NCBI GenBank assembly: GCA_016869275.1
Contig: VGEO01000028.1
Span: 1-33,463 of the forward strand
Length of the DNA: 33,463 nucleotides
Direction: 5' to 3'
Source: Alphaproteobacteria bacterium
GTDB taxonomy: Bacteria; Pseudomonadota; Alphaproteobacteria; SHVV01
In this document: positions 1 to 8,148 of the stretch, piece by piece
How the letters are laid out: the number at the start of each line of letters is the position of its first letter
Position numbering within the stretch: the first letter of the stretch is position 1
The notes under the pieces: generated by a model
What the model was told of the DNA's origin: nothing
The model's database searches: none
The model's input: only the letters and a program-made list of their open reading frames with translations
Position numbers and translations under genes: made by a program

Positions 1-193
1 TCGTCGCACTCCTCGATTTGAGCCAGGACCTCATGGCCGGTGGTGACCGTGGCCGGTACTGGCCGCTCGCACTCTCGGGACGGCACGCGAGAACGAGCGG
101 ATTCCACTCGGGCATGCGGGCGAAATCGGAGACGACCGCCCATGCCGGCGGGGCGGCCATGCGGATGAAGCGGCGGGCGCTGACTCGGCTCAT
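1..193 (-). pseudogene. SRPBCC/polyketide-cyclase-like protein, 5' part, apparently frameshifted and cut by the window edge
   Basis: On the minus strand an ATG at 193 opens a frame whose first 40 or so residues look like the start of an SRPBCC (START/polyketide-cyclase) domain. A VSARRFIR-type first strand is followed by a helix with AWAVVSDFARMPEWNPLV, matching the family pattern of Ala-Pro, Val-Trp, Val-x-Asp-Phe, Trp-x-Pro. After about position 75 this frame becomes arginine/serine-rich nonsense. A frame offset by two bases instead reads ATVTTGHEVLAQIEECD, which resembles the next strands of the fold. A frameshift between about 60 and 80 is therefore inferred. The same open frame continues upstream of 193 to the IS630 remnant at 317, so the true start is uncertain. 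The function of such domains (small hydrophobic ligand binding) cannot be narrowed here. Confidence 0.4.
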
Positions 194-316
194 CGGCGGG
201 AAGGACTCGAAAAAAGGCCCGGTATACCAAACGCCTGCCGGGCCCCAGTCGTCGTAGTCGCGGTAAACGGATCCTAACGGCCCCGATTCGGGCCGGCAGT
301 GATCGGCACCACAGCT

Positions 317-571
317 AGAGCATTTTCATATTGAATGGCGATAGCCGGCGTGAGCGAGATAGTTGCGGCATTCGGTGGGTCGGACGCTGCGCAGGAACTC
401 GCTGACAGCAGCCAATAGGGCGTCGACGGTTCTGGCGGCGAGCTTTCGCATCAGCGCCTTGAGCCTAACGAAGAGATTCTCGATGAGATTGAGATCGGGA
501 GAGTAGTGGGGCAGGTAAAGGACCTGCGCTCCAACTGCCTCAATCGCTGCGCGCACGCCAGCCGTTGTGCT
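317..571 (-). mobile_element. IS630-family insertion sequence remnant (3' end only)
   Basis: This stretch encodes the last ~77 residues of an IS630/Tc1-type DDE transposase on the minus strand, plus the short non-coding end of the element. The likely outer end is the TA at 316-317 followed by GAGCATTTTCATATTG. IS630 elements insert at TA, so TA is a plausible target dinucleotide. The opposite half of the element, with the N-terminal helix-turn-helix and the first two catalytic aspartates, is absent. The homology stops about 30 bp before the substrate-binding protein gene, so the remnant sits directly in that gene's upstream region. No second end or flanking duplication was found. Confidence 0.6.
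326..571 (-). pseudogene. IS630-family transposase, C-terminal fragment
   Basis: The translated minus strand contains GVRAAIEAVGAQVLYLPHYS, then PDLNLIENLFVRLKALMRKL and a tail ending NYLAHAGYRHSI. This is the diagnostic end of the IS630 DDE domain: the YLPxYSPDLNxIE block carries the third acidic catalytic residue (Glu). The first two catalytic aspartates and the DNA-binding domain are missing, so the fragment cannot be an active transposase. An open frame continues upstream to 733, but that part lies antisense to the substrate-binding protein gene and has no transposase character. The homologous part therefore begins near 571. The stop TGA is at 326-328. Confidence 0.7.
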
Positions 572-602
572 AGGCTCGCCTTCGTTAGAGAGGGATGGCA
601 CC

Positions 603-1646
603 ATGACATGTTCGATCCTGAGCACCGCGCGCGCGTTCGCGCTGGCGGGCGCCGTGGCGTTTGGGTTTTCGTCGGCCGCGACCGCGAGCGATCCCGCGGT
701 CATCGAGGCGGCGAAGAAGGAAGGCAAGCTCACGGTCTATACCGAGTTGCCGACCGAGGTGATCCATGGCCTGATCACCCAGTTCCGCAAGACCTATCCG
801 ACGATCACAGTCGACTTCTACCGCGGTTCGACGACGCCGCTGCTGCAGCGCTTCGAATCCGAAGCCGCCGCCGGCCGCCACACGGTCGACGTCCTGACCT
901 CGTCCGACCAGCGGTCGAAGCCGCTCGTCGAGCGCGGCATGTTCGCGAACTATAAGTCGCCGGAACTCGCGAAGTACGAACCCGGAATGCAACCCGACCA
1001 CGGCTTCTTCGCGATCTACACGCTCAACACGACGTCGTTCGCGTGGAACCCGAAGGTGGTGCCGCCGGGCCAGGAGCCCAAGCAGTGGGCCGATCTGCTC
1101 GACCCCAAGTGGAAAGGAAAGATCGGCATCCAGGATCCCTTGACCGGCGGCGGCACCACGGCATGGATCGTCACCATGTACGGGCACTGGGGCGAGGCCA
1201 AGTGGACCGACTTCATGCAGCGTCTCGCCGGACAAAATCTCCGCTACGGCACGCGCCAGAACGTCGAGGAGATGGTGATGTCGGGCGAACTCGCGATGAT
1301 CGCGGTCGACTATCCCGACTTCGTCGAGCCGCTCAAGGCCAAGGGCGCGCCGATCGAGTGGGGCACGCCCGAGCCGATGATGCTGAGCGGGCTCACGATT
1401 CAGCTCTCGGCCAAGGCGCCCAACCCGAACGCCGGCAAGCTCTTCATCGACTTCATGTTGTCGAAGGAAGGCCAGGAGACGCTCGGCAAGTTGAACACCA
1501 TGCCGGCCTTGAAGTCGGAGTGGCCGAAAGCCTTCGATCGCTTGAAGAGCGCGACATTAATCCCCAATCGCCACGCTGAAATCGAGAACCAAAGATACGA
1601 TTTCTTTCAGGCCAAACTGAAGGAGTTCTTCGGCAAGCGCGGATAA
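603..1646 (+). CDS. ABC transporter substrate-binding protein, Fe(3+)-type (family 1 extracellular solute-binding protein)
   Basis: Predicted periplasmic binding protein of 347 residues. Residues 1-27 form a typical signal peptide (hydrophobic core ending AATAS, mature protein beginning DPAVIEAAKKEG). KEGKLTVYTELP is the usual first strand of AfuA/FbpA-type ferric-iron and related binding proteins. Later segments such as LLDPKWKGKIGIQDP and GKLFIDFMLSKEGQE are also typical of this class. ATG 603 is chosen over an in-frame GTG at 567 because GAGAGGGA lies just upstream and the signal peptide begins there. No permease or ATPase gene of the same system is adjacent, so it is an orphan here. Its native promoter region has been replaced by the IS630 remnant. 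The ligand could be iron or another small anion or organic compound. Confidence 0.85.
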   Translation: MTCSILSTARAFALAGAVAFGFSSAATASDPAVIEAAKKEGKLTVYTELPTEVIHGLITQFRKTYPTITVDFYRGSTTPLLQRFESEAAAGRHTVDVLTSSDQRSKPLVERGMFANYKSPELAKYEPGMQPDHGFFAIYTLNTTSFAWNPKVVPPGQEPKQWADLLDPKWKGKIGIQDPLTGGGTTAWIVTMYGHWGEAKWTDFMQRLAGQNLRYGTRQNVEEMVMSGELAMIAVDYPDFVEPLKAKGAPIEWGTPEPMMLSGLTIQLSAKAPNPNAGKLFIDFMLSKEGQETLGKLNTMPALKSEWPKAFDRLKSATLIPNRHAEIENQRYDFFQAKLKEFFGKRG

Positions 1647-1684
1647 CGCGCGCGCAGCGGGCGGCGACGCCCGCCGCGGTACGC

Positions 1685-2050
1685 TCAGGTCTTGAGGAAG
1701 GCGGCTTCGTCGAGGATCGCCGTCATGTCGGCGGGGCACGCGAACGGTCCGGGATGTGTCGTCGAGCCCGGCGCGCGCGGCCGGCCGATCGCCACCAGCA
1801 CGTTCTTGAGACCGGCCGGCGCCATCAGCGAAGTGATCGTCATCGGCCCGCGATCGGCGGGAACGTCGAAGCCGTGGTTGATCCAGCGCCCCTCGAAGAC
1901 GAGACTGCCCGCCGGCATCTCGACCGGCTTCGCCTCGACGAGCGCCATGGGCCGGCCTTGGATCACGACTTTGGTTTCGTCGTGGCGCATGTGCGAATGC
2001 TTGTAGAGAAACTTGCCGGCGTTTCGCCTTTTCGCCAACCGCGATAACAT
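1685..2050 (-). CDS. Small cupin-fold protein, function unknown
   Basis: About 121 residues from ATG 2050, or 137 from ATG 2098; the start is uncertain. The middle reads KHSHMRHDETKVVIQGRPMA followed by PAGSLVFEGRWINHGFD. This looks like a single cupin barrel: a histidine-rich first motif, then a glycine turn, then a second histidine in NHG. The ligand set is not a clean copy of the classical G(X)5HXH(X)3,4E(X)6G motif, so metal binding is uncertain. The C-terminal part (AFLKT end) is not recognised. It is transcribed divergently from the NTF2-like gene at 2153, with about 100 bp between the starts. The first ~20 residues are arginine-rich and may not belong to the protein. The substrate cannot be inferred. 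Confidence 0.5.
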   Translation of the reverse strand: MLSRLAKRRNAGKFLYKHSHMRHDETKVVIQGRPMALVEAKPVEMPAGSLVFEGRWINHGFDVPADRGPMTITSLMAPAGLKNVLVAIGRPRAPGSTTHPGPFACPADMTAILDEAAFLKT

Positions 2051-2152
2051 GGTGTGAGGCATTGCGGCGTTGAATGAGTCGGGGCTAATGTCGCCCATGG
2101 GTTCCGCGGGCGTTTGCGGACATCCACCCCGCAGCACGCTTGGAGACTTCCC

Positions 2153-2560
2153 ATGGCCAGTAAAGACCCGCTCGATATTCTCACAACCTATGTCCGCGGC
2201 GTGAAGACCGCAGACACCAAGCTGCTCCGTTCGCTCTTCGCCGACGACATGGAACTCGTCAGCATGAACGTCGGCTGCATGAAGGGCGGCGCGCGCATCG
2301 CCAAGTACTATGGTCAATTGCTTGCCGAACGCGGCGGCGCCGACCCGACTCCCGGCCCCTTCATCCGCACCGGCAACATGATCGCCTTCGAGATCGACGT
2401 CCGTCACGGCGATGAGATGCACAAAGTCTCCGACTTCTTCACCTTCAAGAACGGCAAGGTGCAGCGTCTCGCGGTGTATCAGGGACCGATCCGCAAAGTC
2501 GGCGAGCCGCTGCGCGATTTCACCCGCAAGAAGCCGCGCAAGCGCACCAAGCGGAGGTAG
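2153..2560 (+). CDS. SnoaL/NTF2-like domain protein
   Basis: 135 residues. The pattern DPLDILTTYVRGVKTADTKLLRSLFADDMEL is the first helix pair of an NTF2-like (SnoaL, ketosteroid-isomerase-like) fold. Later strands FIRTGNMIAFEIDV and VSDFFTFKNGKVQRLAVYQG complete the cone-shaped sheet. ATG 2153 is preceded by GGAGA at a good distance. Members bind or isomerise small hydrophobic ligands, or only serve as scaffolds, so no reaction is assigned. The last ten residues are almost all Lys/Arg (KKPRKRTKRR), an unusual basic tail for this fold. Transcription is divergent from the cupin gene. Confidence 0.7.
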   Translation: MASKDPLDILTTYVRGVKTADTKLLRSLFADDMELVSMNVGCMKGGARIAKYYGQLLAERGGADPTPGPFIRTGNMIAFEIDVRHGDEMHKVSDFFTFKNGKVQRLAVYQGPIRKVGEPLRDFTRKKPRKRTKRR

Positions 2561-2577
2561 GCGAAACTGGTCCAGCG

Positions 2578-2718
2578 TTAAGGCGCCGCGATCGGCACGG
2601 TTGGGCGTTTGGTCAACACTACTTGGTTGCCGGCGGCGTAGAGAAGACACGGTCCCCCATCACCACCGCGCGACGGATCGGTATTGCAGGTGTCCAACGC
2701 CCGCTTCTCGGCACATTG
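2578..2718 (-). pseudogene. C-terminal remnant of an unidentified secreted-type protein (CN...C-LYA motif)
   Basis: On the minus strand the frame between a TAG just above 2718 and the TAA at 2578-2580 reads about 46 residues, including ALDTCNTDP, GGPCLLYAAGNQVVL and the end PTVPIAAP. The spacing of two cysteines followed by LYA-x-x-N-x-VVL is a C-terminal pattern I recognise from several alphaproteobacterial exported proteins, but I cannot name the family with confidence. It has no start codon and directly follows the truncated tryptophan dioxygenase. It therefore looks like the tail of another gene joined to the dioxygenase fragment by a deletion. Confidence 0.35.
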
Positions 2719-2757
2719 CTAGCTCGCGTCGGATTCGATGAAAATCCTCCCGCCCCG

Positions 2758-3239
2758 TCAGAGCGAGGTCCTGATTGGGGCGTCGTGCGCGTGCGACGCG
2801 ATCAGCGCGCAGTTCTTGTTGCCGAGCGCGAACTCGATCACCCGGTATTGATGCGACTGAAAGCCCGAGGCGTGGCCGACGCGGTGGCGGAAGGTCATAT
2901 AGTCCGAGGGCGTCAGCGTCGAGAGCACGTCCCAGGACTGAATAAGCTGGGATTGGATGCGCGAGATACGGGCCAGCATCTTGAACGCTGGCGAGAAGTC
3001 GTCGGCCCGGAGTTCCCTGATCGCAGCGCGGAGCTCGTGGAGCACGAGCTTTATCCAAAACTCGGTCGCCTGGTGGATGACGATGAACAGCATCTCGTCG
3101 TGCTGATCGGAGAGCGGCTGCTGGCACGCCAGGAGCTCGGGCAGCTTGAGGTGGCCGCCGTAGGAGAGCTCGGCCCGGAAACCGGTGTGGCGCCCGGCGG
3201 GAGCGTCGGCGCGTTGGAATTGCCGCGATCGGTCATCAT
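2758..3239 (-). pseudogene. kynA: Tryptophan 2,3-dioxygenase, frameshifted and truncated
   Basis: The family enzyme opens the indole ring of L-tryptophan to N-formylkynurenine. Here only the N-terminal half remains. The minus-strand frame shows SYGGHLKLPELLACQQPLSD, DEMLFIVIHQATEFWIKLVL and ASGFQSHQYRVIEFALGNKN, all diagnostic for TDO and including the Tyr/Arg of the substrate site in QSHQYRVIEF. The C-terminal half with the proximal heme histidine is missing: the frame ends IRTSL-stop at 2758. The start ATG at 3239 is one base out of frame with the body. Restoring a base near 3225 would give a normal start (MMTDR, then QFQRADAP). Two independent lesions make it a pseudogene. It lies downstream of dedA and the deleted kynU on the same strand. 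Confidence 0.8.
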
Positions 3240-3378
3240 GGTCTCCTTGGTCGAACGACTTACGGCGGAAAGCGATCAAGCGCCGGACCATCGAGCGCTG
3301 CCGCTGGCCGCGTCCGCGAGCAACCGCCAACCAGCAAACCGGTTGCGCCGGAGCCTCCGTTAACCGCAGCCTCAAACC

Positions 3379-4011
3379 TCAGCGCCTCTCCTCGGTCCGC
3401 TCCCGCCAAAGCCGCCAGCCGATCACCGCGGCGGCGACGACGGCCAGCACCGCGAGCGTTCGCCACTCGCGCGGCAGCGCCTCGATAGCGGCGGCGAGGC
3501 GCTCGGCGATGGTCGCCGGCGCGAGCAGTAGCGGCGTCCACAGCACCGCAGACAACCAGTTGCCGACGTGGAAGCCGCGCGCGGGCTCGCCCAGCGCACC
3601 GGCGAGCAGCGGCACCACGACCCGTCCCGGTCCGACGAAGCGTGAGACGAACACGGCGCCCGCGCCCCAGCGCGCGAAGAAGCGGTGGCCGCGCTGGACT
3701 AGCGCCGGTCGGCGCGTCAGCCAGCCGAGCGCGAGGATGCGCGCGCTCCATCGGCGGCCGAGTTCGTAACTGGCCCAGTAACCGAGCCCGGCGCCCACGA
3801 TGCCCCAAAGCGAGAGCGACGCAAGGCTCAGCTTACCCGCGGCGGCGAGCGTGCCGATCGCCAGCAGCAGAGCGGTCGCCGGCACGAACGCGCTGACGAT
3901 GACCAGCGACTCACCGAAGCAGATGAGGAACACGATCGGCCCGGCCCACGCGCCGTGCGCCTCGACCCAGGCGGCGAACGGCGCCGTCAGCGGCTCGAAC
4001 AGGGCCTCCAT
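3379..4011 (-). CDS. DedA family (VTT/SNARE-associated) inner-membrane protein
   Basis: 210 residues with several hydrophobic segments. The early stretch WAGPIVFLICFGESLVIVSA with a conserved glutamate, the FVPATALLLAIGTLAAAG helix, GYWASYELGRRW, and HRFFARWGAGAVFVSRFVGP followed by PGRVVVPLLAG match the DedA/VTT domain. This includes the pair of arginines in the re-entrant region that is essential in E. coli YqjA/YghB. DedA proteins are linked to membrane potential, polyprenyl-phosphate or phospholipid flipping and antimicrobial peptide resistance; which applies here cannot be seen. ATG 4011 is preceded by a GGAG-type ribosome site. It is intact although flanked by broken kynU upstream and broken kynA downstream on the same strand. 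Confidence 0.85.
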   Translation of the reverse strand: MEALFEPLTAPFAAWVEAHGAWAGPIVFLICFGESLVIVSAFVPATALLLAIGTLAAAGKLSLASLSLWGIVGAGLGYWASYELGRRWSARILALGWLTRRPALVQRGHRFFARWGAGAVFVSRFVGPGRVVVPLLAGALGEPARGFHVGNWLSAVLWTPLLLAPATIAERLAAAIEALPREWRTLAVLAVVAAAVIGWRLWRERTEERR

Positions 4012-4245
4012 CGGACGCTCCGCCCCTCCATTGCGCGCCCCGCGATCCCGGTCGCGGCGGCGTCCGCCGGGGACATGAGGGCCGAAATTCCAGACGGCCG
4101 GGTGAACCGGCAACCGAGCGACGAGCATAGCGGTGGTCGGACGGCTCGTGCAAACCTGACGGGGCCTAGATGACACCCACCCTGGGTCCGAGCGGTGATG
4201 CGGCTGCCGTGGAACTCGCACCTCCGGCGATCCGGGAACTGCCGG

Positions 4246-4878
4246 TTAAGTGACGCCGGCGCGAACTTGGAATCGCGGCTCGCGCCAGATGTCGCGCTCC
4301 AGTACACCCTTGAGCGCGGCGACCGCGTCCCAAACGTCGACATAGCGCAGAAAGAGCGGCGCGAAGCCGAAGCGGATGATGTCGGGCGCGCGGAAATCAC
4401 CGATCCCGCCGCAGGCGATCAGCGTTTGGACGATCGCGTAGCCGTCGGGGTGACAGAGCGAGACCTGGCTGCCGCACGCGCTGGGTTCGCGCGGGGTTAT
4501 CATCGCGAGATCGAACCACCCGCATTCCCGATCGACCAGCGCGATGACGGCGTCGGTGAGCGCCACCGACTTCGCGCGGACCGCGTCGAGGTCCGAATCG
4601 GCGACCATCACCTGCTCGGGCGCGGCGCCGATCAGGGGCGCGATCTTGGCGGCGGCGCGCGCCGCGAGCCCGATCCAGCCGTGCGCGTTCCAACTCCGGA
4701 TCAGATCGCGGCCCCATTCGTCGCGGATCAGGCGCTCAAGGCGCGGCGCGACCGTCCTGGGGAGCGGCCCCAACGAGTCGCCGTCTAGATAGATCACGCC
4801 GTCCGGCAGCGTGAAGGCGTCGCGGCAGCGGGCGAGCGGATCCGACCGGTCGCGAGCGGCCAACGCGTCGCGGCTCAA
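4246..4878 (-). pseudogene. kynU: Kynureninase with a large internal in-frame deletion
   Basis: Kynureninase is a PLP enzyme of about 410-420 residues that cleaves kynurenine to anthranilate and alanine. This frame has only 210 residues. Residues 1-95 are the normal N-terminus (VIYLDGDSLGPLP, LIRSWNAHGWIGLAARAAAK, LIGAAPEQVMVADS). Residues 96-210 are the normal C-terminus (DLDAVRAKSVALTDAVIALV, GSQVSLCHPDGYAI, GDFRAPDIIRFGFAPLFLRY, VDVWDAV). About 200 central residues are missing at a junction near 4590-4596, including the PLP-binding lysine. Reading frame is kept, so a shortened protein could be made, but it cannot be an active kynureninase. The start is a TTG at 4878, limited by an upstream in-frame stop. 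The gene is divergent from the SDR at 4979. Confidence 0.85.
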
Positions 4879-4978
4879 GGTCGTTCACGATGACACCAAG
4901 GGACCTCGCGAACTGGCTCGAACGATCGCAACCTATTATAGCTGGCATCGGCAGGGTAACTTGGCGAGGGAAAAGGAC

Positions 4979-5776
4979 ATGGCGGATCGGCTCAAGGGCA
5001 AAGTCGCGATCGTGACCGGCGCCGGTTCGGCCGGCCCCGGTTGGGGCAACGGCAAGGCAACCGCGGTGCTGTATGCGCGCGAGGGCGCCCGCGTCTTCGC
5101 CGTCGACGTCGATGCAAGGGCGGTCGAAGAGACGGCCGCGATCATCCGGGGCGAGGGCTACACCTGCGCCACTCACGTCGCCGACGTTGCGAACGATGAC
5201 GCGGTCCAAGCGATCGTCGCGGCCTGCCTCGCCGCCTATGGACGCGTTGACGTCCTCCACAACAACGTCGGAATCTATCTGTTCGGCGGGCCCACTCAGA
5301 TCGCGGTCGAGGACTGGGACCGCGTCATGGCGGTCAACGTCCGGAGCATGCTCCTGACTGCGAAATACGTTCTCCCCGTCATGGAGCGGCAGGGCAAAGG
5401 CGCGATCGTCAACGTCTCCTCGATCGCCGGCATCCGTGCCGGCCGCGCCTCGATCGCCTACAACGCCTCCAAGGGCGCGGTCAACCAGCTGACCCGGAAT
5501 ATCGCGATCGAGTACGCGGCCAAGGGCATCCGCGCCAACGCGGTTCTGCCCGGCCTCATGGATACGCCGATGATCCGCCGCGGGATGGAGGGCGCGTTGG
5601 CGGCCGCGGGCGGCGAGGCCGAATGGATCCGCAAGCGTCACGCCGCCTCGCCGACCAAACGCATGGGCGATGCCTGGGACGTCGCTTATGCCGCGCTCTA
5701 CCTCGCTTCCGACGAAGCGAAGTACGTGAACGGCCATTGCCTGGTGGTCGACGGCGGATTGTCGGTCAAATACTGA
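4979..5776 (+). CDS. Short-chain dehydrogenase/reductase (SDR), classical type
   Basis: 265 residues. The Rossmann nucleotide motif is an extended variant, TGAGSAGPGWGNGKATA (residues 13-29), with extra residues inside the glycine-rich turn. The NNVG motif is at 95-98. The catalytic triad is Ser148 (NVSSIAG), Tyr161 and Lys165 (AYNASKGA). The acidic residue after the second strand (VDVDARA) suggests NAD rather than NADP. The C-terminus with YVNGHCLVVDGGLSVKY is the usual SDR end. ATG 4979 is chosen because the Rossmann fold begins at once (DRLKGKVAIVTG) and an AGGGAAAAGGAC ribosome site precedes it; a longer frame from 4811 is antisense to kynU. Substrate is unknown. A TATTAT sequence at 4934-4939 could be its -10 box. 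Confidence 0.9.
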   Translation: MADRLKGKVAIVTGAGSAGPGWGNGKATAVLYAREGARVFAVDVDARAVEETAAIIRGEGYTCATHVADVANDDAVQAIVAACLAAYGRVDVLHNNVGIYLFGGPTQIAVEDWDRVMAVNVRSMLLTAKYVLPVMERQGKGAIVNVSSIAGIRAGRASIAYNASKGAVNQLTRNIAIEYAAKGIRANAVLPGLMDTPMIRRGMEGALAAAGGEAEWIRKRHAASPTKRMGDAWDVAYAALYLASDEAKYVNGHCLVVDGGLSVKY

Positions 5777-5946
5777 AGGGCGAGACCCAGTCGTCACGCG
5801 CGCTTGCCGGCGCGAGCCGACACGCACGTCCGCGATGCCCGGCGCCGGAAACGACACCCACTGTTAAGCCGTTGCATTGATTGGCGAAAGGCTGGTAGAC
5901 ACCGAGCGGCTGCAGCACATCAGCGGCCACTGCAGGGATAACAAGA

Positions 5947-7560
5947 ATGACTGGGATCAATTCTGCCGCCTTACCCGGCGTCACGATCACGGCCAAGAGC
6001 GGGCCGGGCTACGAGACCATTCTCACGCCCGAGGCGATCAAGTTCGTGGCTGCGCTCGAGCGCCGGTTCGGTGCGCGGCGGCACGAGCTCTTGGTCCGTC
6101 GGCGCGAGGTCCAGGCCAGGATCGACAGCGGCTGGACGCCGGACTTTTTGCCCGAGACCGCGGCGATTCGCACCGGCGATTGGACCATCGCGCCGACGCC
6201 CAAGGACCTTCAGGACCGCCGGGTCGAAATCACCGGACCGGTCGACCGCAAGATGGTGATCAATGCCCTGAACTCGGGCGCCCGCGTGTTCATGGCCGAT
6301 TTCGAGGATGCGACCACACCGACCTGGTCCAACCTGATCGAAGGCCACATCAACCTCTGCGACGCCAACAAGGGCACCATTAGTTTCGACGATCCCGCGT
6401 CGGGCAAGCATTACGAGCTCAACCCCAAGACCGCGGTGCTGCTGGTGCGGCCGCGCGGCTGGCACCTGCCGGAGGCGCATGTCGTCGTCGACGGCCGCGC
6501 CATGTCGGGATCGCTGTTCGACTTCGGCCTCTATTTCTTTCACAACCATGCCGCGCTCAAAGCCAAAGGCTCGGGCCCTTATTTCTACCTGCCCAAAATG
6601 GAGAGCCACCTCGAAGCGCGGCTCTGGAACGACGTCTTCACGTTCGCCGAGAAAGAACTCGGCGTCGCGCACGGCACCATCAAGGCGACCGTCCTGATCG
6701 AGACCATCCTGGCGACGTTCGAGATGGACGAAATCCTCTACGAGCTTCGCGACCACATGGCCGGGCTCAACTGCGGGCGCTGGGACTACATCTTCAGCTT
6801 CATCAAGAAGTTTCGAAACCGCCCCGACTTCATCCTGCCCGACCGCGATCAGGTAACCATGGTGCGCGATTTCATGCGCGCCTACACCCAGCTCGCGATC
6901 AAGACCTGCCATCGCCGCAACGCCCATGCCATCGGCGGGATGGCGGCGCAGATTCCGAACAAGAGCGACCCCGTCGCCAACGACGAGGCGCTGAAGAAAG
7001 TACGCGCCGACAAAGAGCGCGAATCGACCGACGGCCACGACGGTACCTGGGTCGCGCATCCGGGCCTGGTGCCGATCGCGACCGAAATTTTCGATCGCAA
7101 CATGAAAGAGGCGCACCAGATCGCACGCAAGCGCCAGGATGTGCACGCAACCGCGAAGCAACTGCTGGCGGTGCCCGACGGCACCATCACCGAGCGGGGC
7201 TTGCGCCACAATCTTTCGGTCGGCGTCCAGTATATCGAAGCATGGCTGCGCGGGGTCGGGTGCGTCCCGCTCTACAACCTGATGGAGGACGCCGCGACCG
7301 CCGAGATTTGTCGCGCACAGGTTTGGCAGTGGCTGCGCCATGGCGCCGCGATCGCCGGCGGGCCCAAGATCGACCGCGCCCTGGTCGAGCGGCTGCTCGG
7401 CGAGGAGATGGCCAAGATCAAGGCCGAGGTCGGCGAACAGCGCTTTGCCGCCGGCCAGTATGCCGAAGCCGCCCGACTGTTCGGCGCGATGAGCTTGGCG
7501 CCCGAATTCGAGGAATTCCTGACGCTTCCGGCCTACGAGCGCGTGGTCGTGGCCGAGTAA
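5947..7560 (+). CDS. aceB: Malate synthase A
   Basis: 537 residues, the usual length of the A isoform. It condenses glyoxylate with acetyl-CoA to give malate in the glyoxylate shunt and is cytosolic. Recognisable blocks in order are [47 protein letters not shown] (glyoxylate-binding arginine at about 168-170), [20 protein letters not shown] (magnesium-binding glutamate region), [21 protein letters not shown] and [13 protein letters not shown]. The last contains the catalytic-base aspartate at residue 448. ATG 5947 is preceded by AGGGATAACAAG. No isocitrate lyase or regulator is in the window. Two CTGCAG boxes at 5910-5915 and 5930-5935, two helical turns apart, lie just before the ribosome site and might be an operator half-site pair; this is only a suggestion. 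Confidence 0.95.
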   Translation: MTGINSAALPGVTITAKSGPGYETILTPEAIKFVAALERRFGARRHELLVRRREVQARIDSGWTPDFLPETAAIRTGDWTIAPTPKDLQDRRVEITGPVDRKMVINALNSGARVFMADFEDATTPTWSNLIEGHINLCDANKGTISFDDPASGKHYELNPKTAVLLVRPRGWHLPEAHVVVDGRAMSGSLFDFGLYFFHNHAALKAKGSGPYFYLPKMESHLEARLWNDVFTFAEKELGVAHGTIKATVLIETILATFEMDEILYELRDHMAGLNCGRWDYIFSFIKKFRNRPDFILPDRDQVTMVRDFMRAYTQLAIKTCHRRNAHAIGGMAAQIPNKSDPVANDEALKKVRADKERESTDGHDGTWVAHPGLVPIATEIFDRNMKEAHQIARKRQDVHATAKQLLAVPDGTITERGLRHNLSVGVQYIEAWLRGVGCVPLYNLMEDAATAEICRAQVWQWLRHGAAIAGGPKIDRALVERLLGEEMAKIKAEVGEQRFAAGQYAEAARLFGAMSLAPEFEEFLTLPAYERVVVAE

Positions 7561-7652
7561 TACCCTGGGCTGCCGGCCGGCGGTTCTCTCGCGTTTCCAT
7601 AGTAAGGGGTAGGGGCCCGCGTTCCGAGCCCCCGTGATCCCGGAGGTGGCCA

Positions 7653-8081
7653 ATGATCAAAGTCTTCGATACGCTCGAGCACGCGCGCCGGCTCGAGGAT
7701 GCGGGTGTACCGCGCCCACAGGCGGAGGCCCATGCTGCGTTGTTTGCCGAGATGATCCTAGGCGAAGTCGCGACCAAGACCGACCTCGACGGCGTTCGTG
7801 CCGATATACAGGACGTGCGCCGCGAGCTGCGCGGCGAGTTCGACGAAATTCACGGTGAAATCAAAGAGATACGTGGCGAGTTTCAGGTACTGCGTGGGGA
7901 GTTCAATGCGCTTCGCACTGAAGTCCGCGGCGAGATCAACGGTGTTCGCGGCGAGATCGCCGACGTCCGCAAGGATTTGAGCCACGCGATCGTCGTTGCC
8001 CGTAACGAGCTGACGATCCGGCTGGGGACGTTGATCGTGGTCGGGGTCGGCGCGCTCGCGGCCCTGCCGAAGCTGGTCTAA
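7653..8081 (+). CDS. DUF1640-type coiled-coil protein with C-terminal membrane anchor
   Basis: 142 residues. The N-terminus MIKVFDTLEHARRLEDAGVP followed by RPQAEAHAALFAEM and VATKTDL is the hallmark of the DUF1640/CCDC90-like family. Residues 45-108 form a long heptad coiled coil built on repeated Glu-Ile/Val/Leu-Arg-Gly-Glu units (IHGEIKEIRGEF, LRGEFNALRTEVRGEINGV). Residues 120-142 form one transmembrane helix (RLGTLIVVGVGALAALPKLV). The relatedness to eukaryotic MCUR1/CCDC90 proteins is known at family level; bacterial function is unknown. ATG 7653 has a strong GGAGGTGG site. A GGGGC/GCCCC inverted repeat at 7612-7632 lies between aceB and this gene. Confidence 0.8.
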   Translation: MIKVFDTLEHARRLEDAGVPRPQAEAHAALFAEMILGEVATKTDLDGVRADIQDVRRELRGEFDEIHGEIKEIRGEFQVLRGEFNALRTEVRGEINGVRGEIADVRKDLSHAIVVARNELTIRLGTLIVVGVGALAALPKLV

Positions 8082-8148
8082 CGGGCCGGCGCGGCAAGAT
8101 TCGCCCGCCGGCGCGGCGGCGGCGTAAGCTCGCGGCTTGAGCGAGCCC

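Noticed and set aside
4934-4939. Firm sigma-70 promoter call at TATTAT before the SDR
   Set aside because: No acceptable -35 box at 16-18 bp; mentioned only as a possible -10.
5971-7653. Minus-strand open frame of 560 codons over malate synthase
   Set aside because: The plus-strand malate synthase is unambiguous and the antisense frame has only shadow composition.
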